A stretch of 64,000 bases of DNA from Buttiauxella sp965119215 (GCA_965119215.1 CBCPKK010000017.1:99026-163025); one strand, 5' to 3'; positions 8,785 to 18,542 are shown, counted from the stretch's first letter. The notes: generated by a model from the letters alone, not told the origin. Numbers and translations are program-made.

Positions 8785-8874
8785 CATTGGTCGTTTACAA
8801 TTTTTATACCCAAAAATATGAAGTTACAGTCTGAGTGTTGTAGTTTCGGACGTTGGGTAGAACAGGGGAGCGTT

Positions 8875-10185
8875 ATGAGTCAGGCACTTCCGCTGGTCAC
8901 CCGTCAGGGTGACCGCATTGCCATCGTCAGTGGTTTACGCACACCGTTTGCCCGTCAGGCGACGGCATTTCATGGCATACCTGCTGTTGATTTAGGCAAC
9001 ATGGTGGTCAGCGAATTGCTGGCCCGCAGCGAAATCCCCCCAGAAATTATCGAACAACTGGTTTTCGGCCAGGTTGTCCAGATGCCAGAAGCGCCAAATA
9101 TTGCCCGTGAAATCGTCCTCGGCACAGGTATGAGCGTGCATACCGATGCCTATAGCGTGAGCCGCGCCTGTGCGACCAGTTTTCAGGCGGTGGCAAACGT
9201 TGCCGAAAGCCTGATGGCCGGTACTATTCGCGCGGGTATCGCTGGCGGTGCCGATTCCTCATCTGTTTTACCGATTGGCGTCAGTAAGAAACTGGGGCGC
9301 ACGTTGGTTGATGTGAATAAAGCGCGAACTCTTGGCCAGCGGCTAAAACTGTTCTCACGTTTGCGCCCGCGTGATTTATTGCCAGTGCCGCCTGCGGTAG
9401 CTGAATATTCCACGGGTTTACGAATGGGTGATACCGCCGAACAAATGGCGAAAACTCATGGCATTACGCGTGAGCAACAAGATGCGCTGGCGCATCGTTC
9501 CCATACTAAAGCGGCAATTGCCTGGCAGGAAGGCAAGCTGGCCGAAGAAGTGATGACCGCCTTTATTCCTCCGTATCGCCAACCTTTCAGCGAAGATAAT
9601 AACGTTCGCCAAAATTCGTCGATTGCTGATTACGCCAAATTGCGTCCAGCGTTTGATCGTAAACATGGCACGGTAACTGCTGCAAACAGCACACCGTTAA
9701 CCGATGGTGCAGCGGCGGTCATTCTGATGACGGAATCTCGCGCCAAAGAATTGGGTTTGAAACCGCTGGGTTATTTGCGCAGCTATGCTTTTACCGCGGT
9801 AGATGTCTGGAAAGACATGCTGCTTGGGCCAGCCTGGGCAACACCGTTGGCGCTCGAAAGAGCAGGTATCACCCTGAATGACCTGACCCTCATCGATATG
9901 CACGAAGCCTTTGCCGCACAAACACTCGCAAACCTGAAAATGCTTGCCAGCGAGCGCTTTGCGCGCGATGTATTAGGCCGCGCCCATGCCACGGGCGAAG
10001 TGGACGATGCGAAATTTAACGTATTAGGCGGCTCAATAGCCTATGGACATCCGTTTGCAGCAACCGGTGCGCGAATGATCACACAAACGCTGCATGAATT
10101 GCGCCGCCGTGGTGGCGGATTTGGGCTAGTTACCGCCTGCGCGGCAGGTGGATTGGGTGCCGCTATGGTTCTGGAGGCCGAATAA
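8875..10185 (+). CDS. fadI: FadI, 3-ketoacyl-CoA thiolase (beta subunit of the second beta-oxidation complex)
   Basis: The 436-residue protein has the length of E. coli FadI. The nucleophilic cysteine is Cys99 in SVSRACATS. The C-terminal thiolase motifs GGSIAYGHPFAATGARM and TACAAGGLGAAM carry the catalytic His and Cys. The ATG at 8875 follows AGGGGAG; longer upstream reading is not conserved. With FadJ it forms the beta-oxidation complex used mainly without oxygen. The stop overlaps the fadJ start (TAATG). Confidence 0.97.
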   Translation: MSQALPLVTRQGDRIAIVSGLRTPFARQATAFHGIPAVDLGNMVVSELLARSEIPPEIIEQLVFGQVVQMPEAPNIAREIVLGTGMSVHTDAYSVSRACATSFQAVANVAESLMAGTIRAGIAGGADSSSVLPIGVSKKLGRTLVDVNKARTLGQRLKLFSRLRPRDLLPVPPAVAEYSTGLRMGDTAEQMAKTHGITREQQDALAHRSHTKAAIAWQEGKLAEEVMTAFIPPYRQPFSEDNNVRQNSSIADYAKLRPAFDRKHGTVTAANSTPLTDGAAAVILMTESRAKELGLKPLGYLRSYAFTAVDVWKDMLLGPAWATPLALERAGITLNDLTLIDMHEAFAAQTLANLKMLASERFARDVLGRAHATGEVDDAKFNVLGGSIAYGHPFAATGARMITQTLHELRRRGGGFGLVTACAAGGLGAAMVLEAE

Positions 10186-12308
10186 TGGAACAGACTTCCG
10201 CATTCAACTTACATATCCGTCTCGACAATATTGCGGTTGTGACCATTGATGTGCCGGGCGAAAAGATGAATACGCTGAAAGCCTCTTTCGGCCCCGAAGT
10301 GCACAACATCATCAAACAGGTTCGCGACAACACGGCGCTGCAAGGGTTGATATTTATCTCTGGCAAACCAGACAACTTTGTTGCGGGTGCTGATATCAAC
10401 ATGATTGCCCATTGTCAGACGGCACAAGAGGCGCAAACACTGGCGCATCAGGGCCAGCAAATCATGGCAGAAATCGCGGCATTGCCGATTCCGGTTATTG
10501 CGGCTATTCACGGTGCTTGTCTTGGCGGCGGGCTGGAACTGGCTCTTGCCTGTCATTCGCGCATTTGCACAGACGATGAAAAAACAAAACTGGGTTTGCC
10601 AGAAGTACAGCTTGGGTTGTTGCCGGGTTCTGGTGGCACGCAGCGTTTACCGCGTTTGATAGGCGTTAGCAATGCGCTTGATATGATTCTGACGGGCAAG
10701 CAGTTACGGCCACGCCAGGCGCTAAAACTGGGTCTGGTAGACGAAGTTGTACCGCAGTCGATTTTGCTGGCTGCGGCCATTGAATTGGTAGCCAAAGGCC
10801 GTACGACATCCCGTACTTTACCGGTTCGTGAACGGATTCTGGCGGGGCCGTTGGGCCGTACGCTGTTGTTCAGCATGGTGAGCAAGAAAACCGAGCAAAA
10901 AACTCACGGTAATTATCCCGCCACGCAGCGCATTATTGATGTGATCAAGATTGGCCTGGGGCAGGGGAGTTTTAGCGGTTACGAGGCTGAAGCTAAAGCG
11001 TTTGGTGAACTGGCGATGACCCCGCAATCAGCGGCGTTACGCGGCTTATTCTTTGCCAGTACCGAACTTAAAAAAGAAAACGGCGCAGATGCGCAGCCTC
11101 GCCCGATAAATGCGGTAGGTATTCTGGGCGGTGGATTGATGGGCGGCGGTATCGCGTTTGTTACCGCCACGAAAGGCAAATTGCCGGTACGAATCAAAGA
11201 TATTAATACCGATGGTATTAACCATGCGCTGAAATACAGCTGGGATTTGCTGGATAAAAAAGTGCGTCGCCGCCATATGAAAGTCGCCGAGCGTCAGCGC
11301 GAAATGGCACGTATTTCCGGTGGCACTGATTATCAGGGTTTCCATAATCGAGACATCGTTGTGGAAGCCGTTTTTGAAGATCTCGCGCTCAAGCAAAAAA
11401 TGGTCGCAGAAATTGAACAAAACGCTGCACCGCATACGATTTTTGCTTCTAACACCTCGTCGTTGCCGATTGCTGATATCGCGGCAAATGCCGCGCGACC
11501 GGAGCAGGTTATTGGTCTGCACTACTTTAGCCCGGTAGATAAAATGCCTCTGGTCGAAGTTATCCCGCATGCGGGCACCAGTGCGGAAACTATTTCCACA
11601 ACTGTGGCTCTGGCTAAAAAGCAGGGCAAAACTCCGATTGTGGTCGGCGACAGCGCCGGGTTTTACGTCAACCGTATTCTGGCGCCTTATGTTAACGAAG
11701 CGATGCGTTGCCTGGTAGAAGGGGAGCCTGTCGAAAAAATTGATAATGCGCTGGTGGCGTTTGGTTTTCCTGTCGGCCCAATCCAACTTTTGGATGAGGT
11801 GGGAATTGATGTGGGGACTAAAATTAGTCCTATACTTCAGCAAGCTTATGGCGATCGTTTTGCTTCACCGCAGAGTATTGCAGCAATATTGAATGACGAT
11901 CGCAAAGGTAGAAAAAATGGGCGCGGTTTCTATCTTTATCCAGGCAAAGGGAGTAGAAGCAAAAAGCAGGTTGACCCTGCAATCTATACCCTGCTGGACG
12001 TTTCGCCAAAAGGGCAGCTGGCAGAAAAAGAAATCGCACAACGCTGCGTGATGATGATGCTCAATGAGGCGGCTCGCTGTCTTGATGAGGGGGTTGTTCG
12101 CAGTGCTCGCGATGGTGACATCGGTGGCGTGTTCGGTATTGGTTTTCCACCGTTCCTCGGTGGCCCTTTCCGTTATATGGATTCACGGGGAGCGGGTGAA
12201 GTTGTCGCGCAATTGCAACGCCTGGCCAGTCAGTACGGAGAGCGTTTTGCACCCTGCGACAGACTTTTACAAATGGTGGAAGAGCAACGAAATTTTTGGG
12301 GAAAGTGA
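10185..12308 (+). CDS. fadJ: FadJ, multifunctional enoyl-CoA hydratase / 3-hydroxyacyl-CoA dehydrogenase / epimerase
   Basis: The 707-residue protein (E. coli 714) has two parts. The N-terminal crotonase domain carries the oxyanion-hole and catalytic motifs IHGACLGGGLELALACH and PEVQLGLLPGSGGTQRLPR. The dehydrogenase domain starts with the NAD-binding loop VGILGGGLMGGGIA at about residue 308 and contains the HYFSPVDKMPLVEV segment. It converts enoyl-CoA to 3-ketoacyl-CoA for FadI. It is coupled to fadI by a one-base overlap. The next 222 bp to sixA hold only likely promoter sequence. Confidence 0.97.
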   Translation: MEQTSAFNLHIRLDNIAVVTIDVPGEKMNTLKASFGPEVHNIIKQVRDNTALQGLIFISGKPDNFVAGADINMIAHCQTAQEAQTLAHQGQQIMAEIAALPIPVIAAIHGACLGGGLELALACHSRICTDDEKTKLGLPEVQLGLLPGSGGTQRLPRLIGVSNALDMILTGKQLRPRQALKLGLVDEVVPQSILLAAAIELVAKGRTTSRTLPVRERILAGPLGRTLLFSMVSKKTEQKTHGNYPATQRIIDVIKIGLGQGSFSGYEAEAKAFGELAMTPQSAALRGLFFASTELKKENGADAQPRPINAVGILGGGLMGGGIAFVTATKGKLPVRIKDINTDGINHALKYSWDLLDKKVRRRHMKVAERQREMARISGGTDYQGFHNRDIVVEAVFEDLALKQKMVAEIEQNAAPHTIFASNTSSLPIADIAANAARPEQVIGLHYFSPVDKMPLVEVIPHAGTSAETISTTVALAKKQGKTPIVVGDSAGFYVNRILAPYVNEAMRCLVEGEPVEKIDNALVAFGFPVGPIQLLDEVGIDVGTKISPILQQAYGDRFASPQSIAAILNDDRKGRKNGRGFYLYPGKGSRSKKQVDPAIYTLLDVSPKGQLAEKEIAQRCVMMMLNEAARCLDEGVVRSARDGDIGGVFGIGFPPFLGGPFRYMDSRGAGEVVAQLQRLASQYGERFAPCDRLLQMVEEQRNFWGK

Positions 12309-12530
12309 ACCCCGAAGATGAAACTGTAGTCAAAGAAACATGAGTTTATGACTCGGTGAATGGATGCTGGTCGGTCATTTAGTAAACAGTGATTGACTAT
12401 ACTTGCACCATTGAGGTAAAAAACAGCGTTTCATTCGATGTACGGATAAGGCACAATGCCCGGCTGCTGAATTACCCCTTCTAAGTTTCAGGGAAATTCA
12501 AGCATTCCTGGTTAACAAAAGCGGTGCAAT

Positions 12531-13019
12531 ATGCAAGTTTTTATCATGCGTCACGGCGACGCAGCACTCGATGCCGCCAGCGACTCGGTACGTCCACTCA
12601 CCCAGTGTGGTTGTGATGAATCCCGAGTAATGGCGACCTGGTTGAAAGGCCAAATGGTGGATATCGAACGTGTTCTGGTGAGCCCTTACCTGCGAGCCGA
12701 ACAAACCCTGGATGTTGTGCGGGAAGCACTGCCCCTTCCAGGTAAAGAAGACATTCTGCCGGAATTAACCCCGTGCGGTGATGTGGGTCTGGTGGGCTGC
12801 TATTTGCAAGCCCTAGCCAATGAAGGGGTCGAATCGGCGCTGGTGATTTCTCACCTGCCGTTAGTCGGTTACCTGGTGTCTGAACTTTGCCCTGAAGAGA
12901 CACCGCCGATGTTCAGTACCTCGGCAATTGCTAATGTCACACTTGATCCCGAAACCGGGAAAGGCGTGTTCAACTGGCAGATGAGTCCGTGCAATTTGAA
13001 GGTCGCTAAAGCTATCTGA
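12531..13019 (+). CDS. sixA: SixA, phosphohistidine phosphatase
   Basis: This 162-residue histidine-phosphatase family protein begins MQVFIMRHGDA, with the RHG motif and nucleophilic His8. The second active-site histidine is in VISHLPLVG. E. coli SixA is 161 residues. SixA dephosphorylates histidine phosphoproteins; it was first described with ArcB and later with the NPr protein of the nitrogen phosphotransferase system. It is a single gene, convergent with smrB. Confidence 0.95.
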   Translation: MQVFIMRHGDAALDAASDSVRPLTQCGCDESRVMATWLKGQMVDIERVLVSPYLRAEQTLDVVREALPLPGKEDILPELTPCGDVGLVGCYLQALANEGVESALVISHLPLVGYLVSELCPEETPPMFSTSAIANVTLDPETGKGVFNWQMSPCNLKVAKAI

Positions 13020-13039
13020 AAGCCGTAAGCATGAACAAA

Positions 13040-13060
13040 AGAGCCGCGAAATGCGGCTCT
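13040..13060. terminator. Hairpin between sixA and smrB
   Basis: AGAGCCGC (13040-13047) and GCGGCTCT (13053-13060) form a perfect 8-bp stem with loop GAAAT. TACTGTTT follows on the + strand, and A-rich sequence precedes it, giving U-rich sequence on the other strand. It probably serves both convergent genes. Confidence 0.8.
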
Positions 13061-13097
13061 TACTGTTTGGGGGGATGGGGATTTGCTATGGGACTTG

Positions 13098-13649
13098 CTA
13101 CGGTAATTCCGGCGGCAGCCACTCTTCGATTTCAATCAGCACCAACAAGGCTGCATCACCGCCATACTCTTTTGGCGCCTGATGAAATGCCATCACGTGT
13201 GGGTGTTGTGCCAGCCACAGCGGCGATTGCTGCTTTAATACATGTTTGCCATGCCCGTGCATAACACAGGCACAAAATACATGTTCACGACGACAGGCTG
13301 CGATCAGCGCACCTAATTCCTGTTTCGCTTGCAGCTGTGTCAGGCCATGCAAATCGAGAAATAATTCTGGTGGATAGTCACCGCGGCGAATTTTCTTAAG
13401 CTCAAAATGGCTGACGTCTTCACGTACATAACGCGTAGGGCCTTCCGTTGCCAGTCGCGGCTGAAATTCGTCAGAAAAATAATGACTGGCATCGGCTTGT
13501 TCCTGCAATAGCCGTTTCACCGGAATGACCTGAACTTTCTTGCGCACCGGGCGATGAACAATCGTGTCCTGGGCCAATTTTTTTGTGCCGCTCATCAAAT
13601 CACGGAAAAGGTTCTGATCATCAGCGCTGAGCGGAGTCTTCTTTTTCAT
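13098..13649 (-). CDS. smrB: SmrB, ribosome rescue endonuclease with Smr domain
   Basis: The 183-residue protein matches E. coli SmrB (YfcN) in length. The Smr nuclease motifs are both present: FLDLHGLTQLQAK (DLHG) and VMHGHGKHVLKQ (HGHGKxxLK). The N-terminal arm (MKKKTPLSADDQNLFRDLM) is the ribosome-contacting hook. SmrB cleaves mRNA at collided ribosomes. It is divergent from prmB with a 168-bp spacer. Confidence 0.95.
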   Translation of the reverse strand: MKKKTPLSADDQNLFRDLMSGTKKLAQDTIVHRPVRKKVQVIPVKRLLQEQADASHYFSDEFQPRLATEGPTRYVREDVSHFELKKIRRGDYPPELFLDLHGLTQLQAKQELGALIAACRREHVFCACVMHGHGKHVLKQQSPLWLAQHPHVMAFHQAPKEYGGDAALLVLIEIEEWLPPELP

Positions 13650-13817
13650 CTATTTCTCGTCTCATCTGTTTTGTCGTCAGTTTACCTGCTTTGCCATCCA
13701 TCACTAAATAAAACGCAATTTTCCCGTCTGTGACGGTGATTGAATGCTGATTTGTCGCGGTCTTCATGGCAAACTAATCGATTATTGAATTAGCGCGAAC
13801 GGCCTGCGGAGGGCAAC

Positions 13818-14750
13818 GTGGATAAAATTTTCGTCGATGAGGCAGTAAATGAACTGCACACCATTCAGGATATGCTGCGCTGGGCAGTCAGTCGTTTCAG
13901 CGCCGCCAACATCTGGTATGGCCACGGCACCGATAACCCGTGGGACGAAGCCGTTCAGTTAGTGCTGCCAAGCCTCTATCTGCCGCTGGATATTCCTGAA
14001 GACATGCGCACTGCGCGTCTGACCCCAAGCGAGCGCCATCGCATCGTTGAGCGTGTGATTCGTCGTGTCAATGAGCGCATCCCGGTCGCTTACCTGACCA
14101 ACAAAGCCTGGTTCTGCGGTCACGAATTTTATGTGGACGAACGTGTGCTGGTGCCGCGCTCGCCGATTGGTGAACTGATCACCAACCGCTTCGCCGGTCT
14201 TTTTGACCAGGAACCTCTTCATATTCTTGATATGTGTACCGGCAGCGGTTGTATCGCCATCGCCTGTGCTTATGAGTTCCAGAATGCAGAAGTGGATGCG
14301 GTCGATATTTCTCTTGATGCGCTGGCGGTTGCCGAGCAAAACATCGCTGAGCACGGTCTGGAAAACCAGGTCACGCCAATTCGTTCAGACTTGTTCCGCG
14401 AGCTGCCAAAAGTGCAGTACGACGTTATTGTAACCAACCCACCGTATGTGGATGCGGACGATATGTCTGACCTGCCTGGTGAATTCCACTTTGAGCCGGA
14501 GTTAGGTTTAGCTGCGGGTAGCGATGGTCTGAAACTGGCGCGTCGCATTCTGGCGTGTGCCCCGGATTACCTCGCTGATGGCGGCATCCTGATTTGTGAA
14601 GTCGGGAACAGCATGGTACATCTGATGGAGCAATATCCTGATGTGCCGTTCACCTGGCTTGAGTTCGACAACGGCGGTGACGGCGTGTTTATGCTGACCA
14701 AATCGCAGTTGATTGACGCGCGTGAACATTTCAGCATTTACAAAGATTAA
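13818..14750 (+). CDS. prmB: PrmB, ribosomal protein uL3 glutamine methyltransferase
   Basis: The 310-residue protein starts with GTG (13818) behind a strong GGAGGG. The SAM-binding motif LDMCTGSGCIA lies at residues 137-147, and the catalytic NPPY motif of N5-glutamine methyltransferases at 207-210. PrmB methylates a glutamine of uL3, needed for correct 50S assembly. A hairpin separates it from aroC. Confidence 0.96.
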   Translation: MDKIFVDEAVNELHTIQDMLRWAVSRFSAANIWYGHGTDNPWDEAVQLVLPSLYLPLDIPEDMRTARLTPSERHRIVERVIRRVNERIPVAYLTNKAWFCGHEFYVDERVLVPRSPIGELITNRFAGLFDQEPLHILDMCTGSGCIAIACAYEFQNAEVDAVDISLDALAVAEQNIAEHGLENQVTPIRSDLFRELPKVQYDVIVTNPPYVDADDMSDLPGEFHFEPELGLAAGSDGLKLARRILACAPDYLADGGILICEVGNSMVHLMEQYPDVPFTWLEFDNGGDGVFMLTKSQLIDAREHFSIYKD

Positions 14751-14760
14751 TCTGTGCAGG

Positions 14761-14785
14761 CGGGCCTTACGGCCCGTCTTCTTTT
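14761..14785 (+). terminator. Terminator or attenuator between prmB and aroC
   Basis: CGGGCC (14761-14766) pairs with GGCCCG (14771-14776) around TTAC. TCTTCTTTT follows. The stem is short but GC-rich, so it probably terminates part of the prmB transcripts. Confidence 0.7.
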
Positions 14786-14833
14786 GCTCACAACACAACG
14801 AAAAATGACAACGGTAAGGAGCCGTGACAGAAG

Positions 14834-15919
14834 ATGGCAGGAAACTCAATTGGACAAGTATTTCGCGTAACGACATTTGGTGAATCCCACGGTGTGGCGT
14901 TGGGCTGTATTGTCGATGGTGTGCCGCCAGGCATTCCCCTGACAGAAGCCGATTTACAACATGACCTTGATCGTCGCCGCCCGGGTACATCTCGCTATAC
15001 CACGCAACGTCGTGAAGCCGATCAGGTGAAGATCCTTTCCGGTGTCTTTGAAGGCGTCACCACCGGAACCAGCATCGGTTTACTGATTGAAAATACCGAT
15101 CAGCGCTCGCAGGATTACAGCGCTATCAAAGACGTGTTCCGTCCAGGGCATGCTGATTACACCTACGAACAAAAATACGGCCTGCGCGATTACCGTGGCG
15201 GTGGCCGTTCTTCCGCGCGTGAAACCGCTATGCGTGTTGCGGCAGGTGCGATTGCTAAAAAATATCTGGCGCATAAATACGGCATTATTATTCGTGGTTG
15301 CCTGACGCAGATGGGCGATGTACCGATTGAAATCAAAGACTGGGATCAGGTTGAACAGAACCCATTCTTCTGCCCGGACCCGGACAAAATCGAAACGCTT
15401 GATGAACTGATGCGCGCGCTGAAAAAAGACGGTGATTCCATCGGTGCGAAAGTGACCGTTGTGGCGGATAACGTGCCGCCAGGCCTTGGCGAGCCAGTCT
15501 TTGATCGTTTAGACGCGGATATTGCCCACGCGCTGATGAGCATCAACGCGGTGAAAGGCGTGGAAATCGGTGAGGGTTTCGGCGTGGTTAACCTGCGTGG
15601 TAGCCAGAACCGTGATGAAATCACCAAAGAAGGTTTCCAGAGCAACCATGCGGGCGGCATTCTTGGTGGCATCAGCAGCGGTCAGCAAATTGTGGCAAAT
15701 ATGGCGCTGAAGCCAACATCCAGCATTATGGTTCCAGGCCGCACCATTAACCGCGAAGGCGAAGAAGTTGAGATGGTCACGCGTGGTCGCCACGACCCTT
15801 GCGTCGGTATTCGTGCTGTACCTATTGCCGAAGCGATGCTGGCTATTGTGTTGATGGACCACATGCTGCGTCAGCGTGCTCAAAACGCCGACGTGACCAC
15901 CACTCTACCGCGCTGGTAA
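14834..15919 (+). CDS. aroC: AroC, chorismate synthase
   Basis: The 361-residue protein begins MAGNSIGQVFRVTTFGESHG, the first chorismate synthase signature. It also contains the second (RGGGRSSARETAMRVAAGAI) and the third (RGRHDPCVGIRAVPIAEAM). It converts EPSP to chorismate using reduced FMN, the last common step of aromatic synthesis. AAGGAGCC lies 11 bases upstream of the start. mepA follows after four bases, so it is probably cotranscribed. Confidence 0.98.
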   Translation: MAGNSIGQVFRVTTFGESHGVALGCIVDGVPPGIPLTEADLQHDLDRRRPGTSRYTTQRREADQVKILSGVFEGVTTGTSIGLLIENTDQRSQDYSAIKDVFRPGHADYTYEQKYGLRDYRGGGRSSARETAMRVAAGAIAKKYLAHKYGIIIRGCLTQMGDVPIEIKDWDQVEQNPFFCPDPDKIETLDELMRALKKDGDSIGAKVTVVADNVPPGLGEPVFDRLDADIAHALMSINAVKGVEIGEGFGVVNLRGSQNRDEITKEGFQSNHAGGILGGISSGQQIVANMALKPTSSIMVPGRTINREGEEVEMVTRGRHDPCVGIRAVPIAEAMLAIVLMDHMLRQRAQNADVTTTLPRW

Positions 15920-15923
15920 TGCG

Positions 15924-16748
15924 ATGAAAAAAATGCTCGTGGGGCTGCTGGCATTGCTTGCCAGCACTGCTACTTTTGCGGCTACGCCGTGGCAGAAAAT
16001 TAGTCATCCGATTGCGGGAAGTTCGCAATCTATCGGTGCTTTTGCTAACGGCTGTATCGTTGGTGCCCACGAGTTGCCGCTCAACGACCCTCGCTATCAG
16101 GTGATGCGGCAGGATCAGCGTCGCTATTTCGGGCATCCTGATTTAGTGATGTTTATCCAGCGCCTAAGCAACCAGTCGACGCAGCTTGGCCTTGGTACGT
16201 TGCTGATTGGTGATATGGGCATGGCTGCGGGCGGGCGCTTTAGCTCAGGCCACGCCAGCCACCAAAGCGGTCTGGATGTTGATATCTTTTTGCAGCTTCC
16301 TAAAACACGCTGGACGCCAGCACAACTGCTCAAGCCACAGGCGCTGGATTTAGTCGCCAGTGATAATAAGCATGTGGTGCCACGGTTGTGGCAGCCAGAA
16401 ATCAGCAGCCTGATTAAACTGGCGGCGAAAGATAACGACGTGACGCGCATCTTCGTCAACCCTGCTATCAAACAGCAGCTTTGTCTTGATGCGGGTGCCG
16501 ACCGTGACTGGCTACGCAAAGTTCGCCCGTGGTTCCAGCATCGTGCGCATATGCACGTTCGCCTGCGTTGCCCGGCCGATAGCCTCGAGTGTGAAGATCA
16601 ACCCTTACCGCCACCTGGCGACGGTTGCGGAGCAGAATTGCAAAGCTGGTTTGCGCCGCCTGCACCTGGTAGCGGTGTACCGAAAAAGAAAACACCACCC
16701 CCTTTACCCGCCTCTTGTCAGGCCTTGCTGGATGAGCACGTTCTCTAA
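15924..16748 (+). CDS. mepA: MepA, LAS-type murein DD-/LD-endopeptidase
   Basis: The product is a 274-residue secreted protein, the same length as in E. coli, with a signal peptide ending TFAA. Zinc-site motifs are visible in SSGHASHQSGLDVDIF and QHRAHMHVRLRCP. A proline-rich tail precedes the C-terminal SCQALLDEHVL. MepA cleaves peptidoglycan cross-bridges in the periplasm. The start lies four bases after the aroC stop with a poor Shine-Dalgarno, which suggests translational coupling. Confidence 0.96.
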   Translation: MKKMLVGLLALLASTATFAATPWQKISHPIAGSSQSIGAFANGCIVGAHELPLNDPRYQVMRQDQRRYFGHPDLVMFIQRLSNQSTQLGLGTLLIGDMGMAAGGRFSSGHASHQSGLDVDIFLQLPKTRWTPAQLLKPQALDLVASDNKHVVPRLWQPEISSLIKLAAKDNDVTRIFVNPAIKQQLCLDAGADRDWLRKVRPWFQHRAHMHVRLRCPADSLECEDQPLPPPGDGCGAELQSWFAPPAPGSGVPKKKTPPPLPASCQALLDEHVL

Positions 16749-16759
16749 CGGATAAGTTA

Positions 16760-17557
16760 ATGGAATGGTTTATGGTTTCCCCCCTGATGCTGGTGGCGCT
16801 GTTTTTTATCGCCTTGCTGGCGGGGTTTATTGATTCATTGGCGGGTGGCGGTGGTTTGTTAACCATTCCCGTATTGTTAGCCACCGGAATGTCGCCCGCT
16901 CAGGCGTTGGCAACGAATAAACTCCAGGCTTGCGGCGGTTCGGTATCGGCCTCGATCTATTTTATTCGCCGCAAAGTGGTGAGCCTGAAAGATCAGAAAC
17001 TGAATATTCTGATGACTTTTATTGGTTCAACAACCGGTGCGTTGCTGGTTCAGCATGTGAAGTCAGACATATTACGGCAAATATTACCGGTGCTGGTGAT
17101 TGGTATCGGCCTCTATTTTTTACTGATGCCCAAGCTTGGTGAAGAAGACAGACAACGCCGTTTATACGGCCTGCCATTTGCTTTGATTGCCGGTGGTTGT
17201 GTCGGTTTTTATGACGGTTTCTTTGGGCCAGGCGCTGGCTCTTTCTACGCGCTGGCGTTTGTGACGCTGTGCGGCTTTAACCTCGCCAAATCTACTGCTC
17301 ACGCCAAAGTGCTAAACGCGACGTCCAACCTGGGCGGCCTGTTGCTGTTTATCATTGGCGGGAAAGTGATTTGGGGAACTGGCTTTGTGATGATGGCCGG
17401 GCAATTTTTAGGGGCGCGAATGGGATCGCGTCTTGTGTTGAGTAAAGGGCAAAAACTGATCCGTCCGATGATTGTGATTGTGTCGGCGGTGATGAGTGCC
17501 AAACTCTTATTTGATAGCCACGGACCGGAGATCCTCCATTGGTTGGGGATAGCTTAA
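16760..17557 (+). CDS. yfcA: YfcA, TSUP-family membrane permease
   Basis: The protein has 265 residues with about eight membrane helices. It carries the repeated TSUP/TauE motifs: GFIDSLAGGGGLLTIPVLL near the N-terminus and GFYDGFFGPGAGSF in the second half. TSUP proteins move sulfur-containing anions or organic acids; the YfcA substrate is not established. It lies between mepA and epmC with gaps of 11 bases and 1 base, so the run aroC-mepA-yfcA-epmC looks like one operon. Confidence 0.94.
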   Translation: MEWFMVSPLMLVALFFIALLAGFIDSLAGGGGLLTIPVLLATGMSPAQALATNKLQACGGSVSASIYFIRRKVVSLKDQKLNILMTFIGSTTGALLVQHVKSDILRQILPVLVIGIGLYFLLMPKLGEEDRQRRLYGLPFALIAGGCVGFYDGFFGPGAGSFYALAFVTLCGFNLAKSTAHAKVLNATSNLGGLLLFIIGGKVIWGTGFVMMAGQFLGARMGSRLVLSKGQKLIRPMIVIVSAVMSAKLLFDSHGPEILHWLGIA

Positions 17558-17558
17558 G

Positions 17559-18131
17559 ATGACCACAGCAACGATGACAACAACAATGACAGAACACCAT
17601 TATCAGGAACTTATCGACATTTTCGATAACTGCTTTAAAGACGATTTTAATACACGTCTGATTAAAGGCGACGACGAACCGATCTATCTTCCAGCAGATG
17701 AGGAAATTCCTTATCACCGCGTGGTGTTTGCTCACGGCTATTACGCCAGCGGAATGCACGAGATTTCCCACTGGCTTATCGCGGGCAAAGCTCGCCGTGA
17801 ACTGGTGGATTTCGGTTATTGGTATTGCCCGGACGGGCGCGATGCCGAAACACAAAGTAAATTCGAAGATGTGGAAGTCAAGCCGCAGGCGCAGGAATGG
17901 CTACTGTGTGTGGCTGCAAACTTCCCGTTCAATGTCAGTTGCGACAACCTGAGCGGGGATGTTGACCCGGACAGAATCGCCTTCCAGCGCCGCGTGCATG
18001 CTCAGGTGATGGTTTACCTGCAAGAAGGCATCCCGCCGCGTACGGCAAAGCTGATTGAAGCGCTGCGGGAATATTATAAAACCCCGTCGCTGGCAGCGGA
18101 GCATTTTCCGTGGCCGGAAGATTTAAACTAA
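17559..18131 (+). CDS. epmC: EpmC, elongation factor P hydroxylase
   Basis: The 190-residue protein has the metal-binding HEISHW motif after VVFAHGYYASGM, typical of EpmC (YfcM), and the ELVDFGYWYCPDGRDA segment. EpmC hydroxylates beta-lysyl-lysine 34 of EF-P, the last step of the modification. GGGGAT precedes the ATG at 17559. An internal ATG at 17586 would give a length closer to the 182 residues of E. coli, so the first nine residues (MTTATMTTT) are uncertain. Confidence 0.94.
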   Translation: MTTATMTTTMTEHHYQELIDIFDNCFKDDFNTRLIKGDDEPIYLPADEEIPYHRVVFAHGYYASGMHEISHWLIAGKARRELVDFGYWYCPDGRDAETQSKFEDVEVKPQAQEWLLCVAANFPFNVSCDNLSGDVDPDRIAFQRRVHAQVMVYLQEGIPPRTAKLIEALREYYKTPSLAAEHFPWPEDLN

Positions 18132-18200
18132 TTACCTGTTAGTAAAAGGTTTTAAGTTTTTATCATTTAAAATGAATTGATTGGTTTTCTTTTTTTCAAC

Positions 18201-18236
18201 AAAAAGTCCAGAAAACCACGTTTTTCTGGGCTTTTT
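18201..18236 (+). terminator. Terminator between epmC and yfcL
   Basis: AAAAAGTCCAGAAAA (18201-18215) pairs with TTTTTCTGGGCTTTTT (18221-18236), allowing one G-U pair, and ends in a T run. It probably closes the aroC-epmC operon and leaves yfcL with its own promoter or read-through. Confidence 0.85.
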
Positions 18237-18255
18237 ATCAATTTGAGGAAGTACG

Positions 18256-18534
18256 ATGATCGCGGAATTTGAAACACGCATTCTGGCGCTAATTGATGGG
18301 ATGGTTGAGACTGCCAGTGATGACGAGCTGTTTGCCAGCGGTTATCTGCGCGGCCACCTGACACTTGCAGTGGCAGACCTGGAGCACGGCGATGACCACA
18401 CTCCAGAAGCGCTTCATGGTGCTGTGTCACAGGGTCTGGAAAAAGCGATTCAGGCCGGTGAGCTTTCGCCGCGCGACCAGTCTTTAGTGCTGGGAATGTG
18501 GGATAACTTGTATCAGCAGGCGAAGTTTAAGTAG
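18256..18534 (+). CDS. yfcL: YfcL, small acidic protein of unknown function
   Basis: This 92-residue acidic protein begins MIAEFETRILALIDGMVE and contains SDDELFASGYLRGHLTLAV, matching E. coli YfcL. TGAGGAAG lies nine bases before the start. No catalytic motif is visible and the function is unknown. It is convergent with mnmC. Confidence 0.9.
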   Translation: MIAEFETRILALIDGMVETASDDELFASGYLRGHLTLAVADLEHGDDHTPEALHGAVSQGLEKAIQAGELSPRDQSLVLGMWDNLYQQAKFK

Positions 18535-18542
18535 CCGCACCC

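Noticed and set aside
11046..11843. A 265-codon open frame antisense to fadJ
   Set aside because: It is inside an intact fadJ and shows no recognisable motif or ribosome binding site.
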